Source of the DNA: SAR324 cluster bacterium
GTDB lineage: Bacteria; SAR324; NAC60-12
Assembly: GCA_015231885.1 (NCBI GenBank)
Contig: JADGAT010000005.1
Coordinates: 40,460 to 104,459, forward strand
Length of the DNA stretch: 64,000 nt
Reading direction: 5' to 3'
Below, piece after piece: positions 63,961 through 64,000 of the stretch. The notes below the pieces were generated by a model. The model did no database searches and had not been told where the DNA came from. It worked only from the letters and a program-made list of their open reading frames with translations. Each line of letters begins with the position of its first letter. Within the stretch, counting starts at the first letter, position 1. The translations under genes and the position numbers were made by a program.

Positions 63961-64000
63961 AGGAATACTCAAACAATAACTTAGCAAATCTACTTGTCTT
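63961..64000 (+). repeat. MITE-like palindromic repeat, copy 5 (cut by window end)
   Basis: The first 40 bases (AGGAATACTCAAACAATAAC onwards) match copies 2 and 4 with one substitution. The remainder lies beyond the window. It starts 25 bases after the cupin stop codon. Confidence 0.85.

Noticed and set aside
2341..64000. CRISPR array suggested by recurring repeats
   Set aside because: The repeats are 158 bp, widely scattered and in both orientations, with no short regular repeat-spacer units and no cas genes.
1..64000. tRNA or rRNA genes
   Set aside because: I looked for GGTTCGAATCC-type T-arms and for rRNA segments on both strands and saw none; a tRNAscan run would settle this.

Overview
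The window looks like a chromosomal segment of a Gram-negative bacterium. Lipoproteins with lipoboxes, a periplasmic 12-haem cytochrome, a TRAP transporter and a Tat-exported molybdoenzyme all imply a periplasm. Base composition is moderate to AT-rich, apart from one GC-richer transporter cassette. The mix of multihaem cytochrome, PsrABC-type molybdoenzyme, selenoproteins, HD-GYP/PilZ/EAL-like signalling proteins, TRAP transport and a bacterial AP2-domain protein fits a deltaproteobacterium-like or SAR324-like lineage. That placement is inference and there is no rRNA gene to test it.

Layout. 1-9.4 kb: rarA (cut by the window edge), a dihydropyrimidinase, a nitrobindin-like protein, an MFS transporter, trmJ, hemH, a cupin, mgtE and a tandem TerB-like protein. 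9.5-15.5 kb: a translation/replication run on the plus strand (rplY-pth, rpsF-rpsR-rplI-dnaB) followed by a degenerate EAL-like protein and a TPR protein. 15.5-27.8 kb, all minus strand: a GT2-GtrA glycosyltransferase, a phosphoesterase, PilZ, GAF-HD-GYP, an FAD monooxygenase-FAAL-ACP set directly behind a chemoreceptor, and a D-lactate dehydrogenase-type flavoprotein. 28-36 kb: lipoproteins, an unusual dnaA with a repeat-rich upstream region that could be an origin, an AP2-domain protein, gyrA, a cyclophilin, bolA and an IscA-type gene. 36-45 kb: envelope and unknown genes (PqiC-like lipoprotein, YbjN-like protein, an 868-residue cNMP-binding protein, lipoprotein, membrane GT-C-like protein, MFS, STAS). 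45-49 kb: a TRAP dctPQM cassette of different composition. 49.8-52.2 kb: a J-like/RodZ-type HTH fusion and a DUF2851 protein. 52.5-64 kb: a 12-haem cytochrome, a decayed acyl-CoA synthetase, then the main island.

The island at 55.5-63.0 kb is the most interesting part. It runs on one strand: a PsrA/PhsA-type molybdoenzyme, a four-cluster ferredoxin subunit, an NrfD/PsrC membrane subunit, two half-size YeeE/YedE thiosulfate-channel-like proteins, a three-domain exported rhodanese interrupted by an in-frame UGA, a membrane rhodanese-like protein, and an exported TlpA-like thioredoxin whose CxxC motif is UxxC because of a second in-frame UGA. Each UGA is followed at the right distance by a small stem-loop that looks like a bacterial SECIS. 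I read this as an envelope sulfur-handling system that joins polysulfide/thiosulfate redox chemistry, sulfur import and selenocysteine-based sulfur transfer.

A 158-bp palindromic MITE-like repeat occurs five times (2359, 44998, 50523 inverted, 52299, and 63961 cut by the window end). It usually abuts gene ends, where it touches or supplies stop codons. Transposase stubs lie at 52529 and 63058. I found no tRNA, rRNA or CRISPR array.
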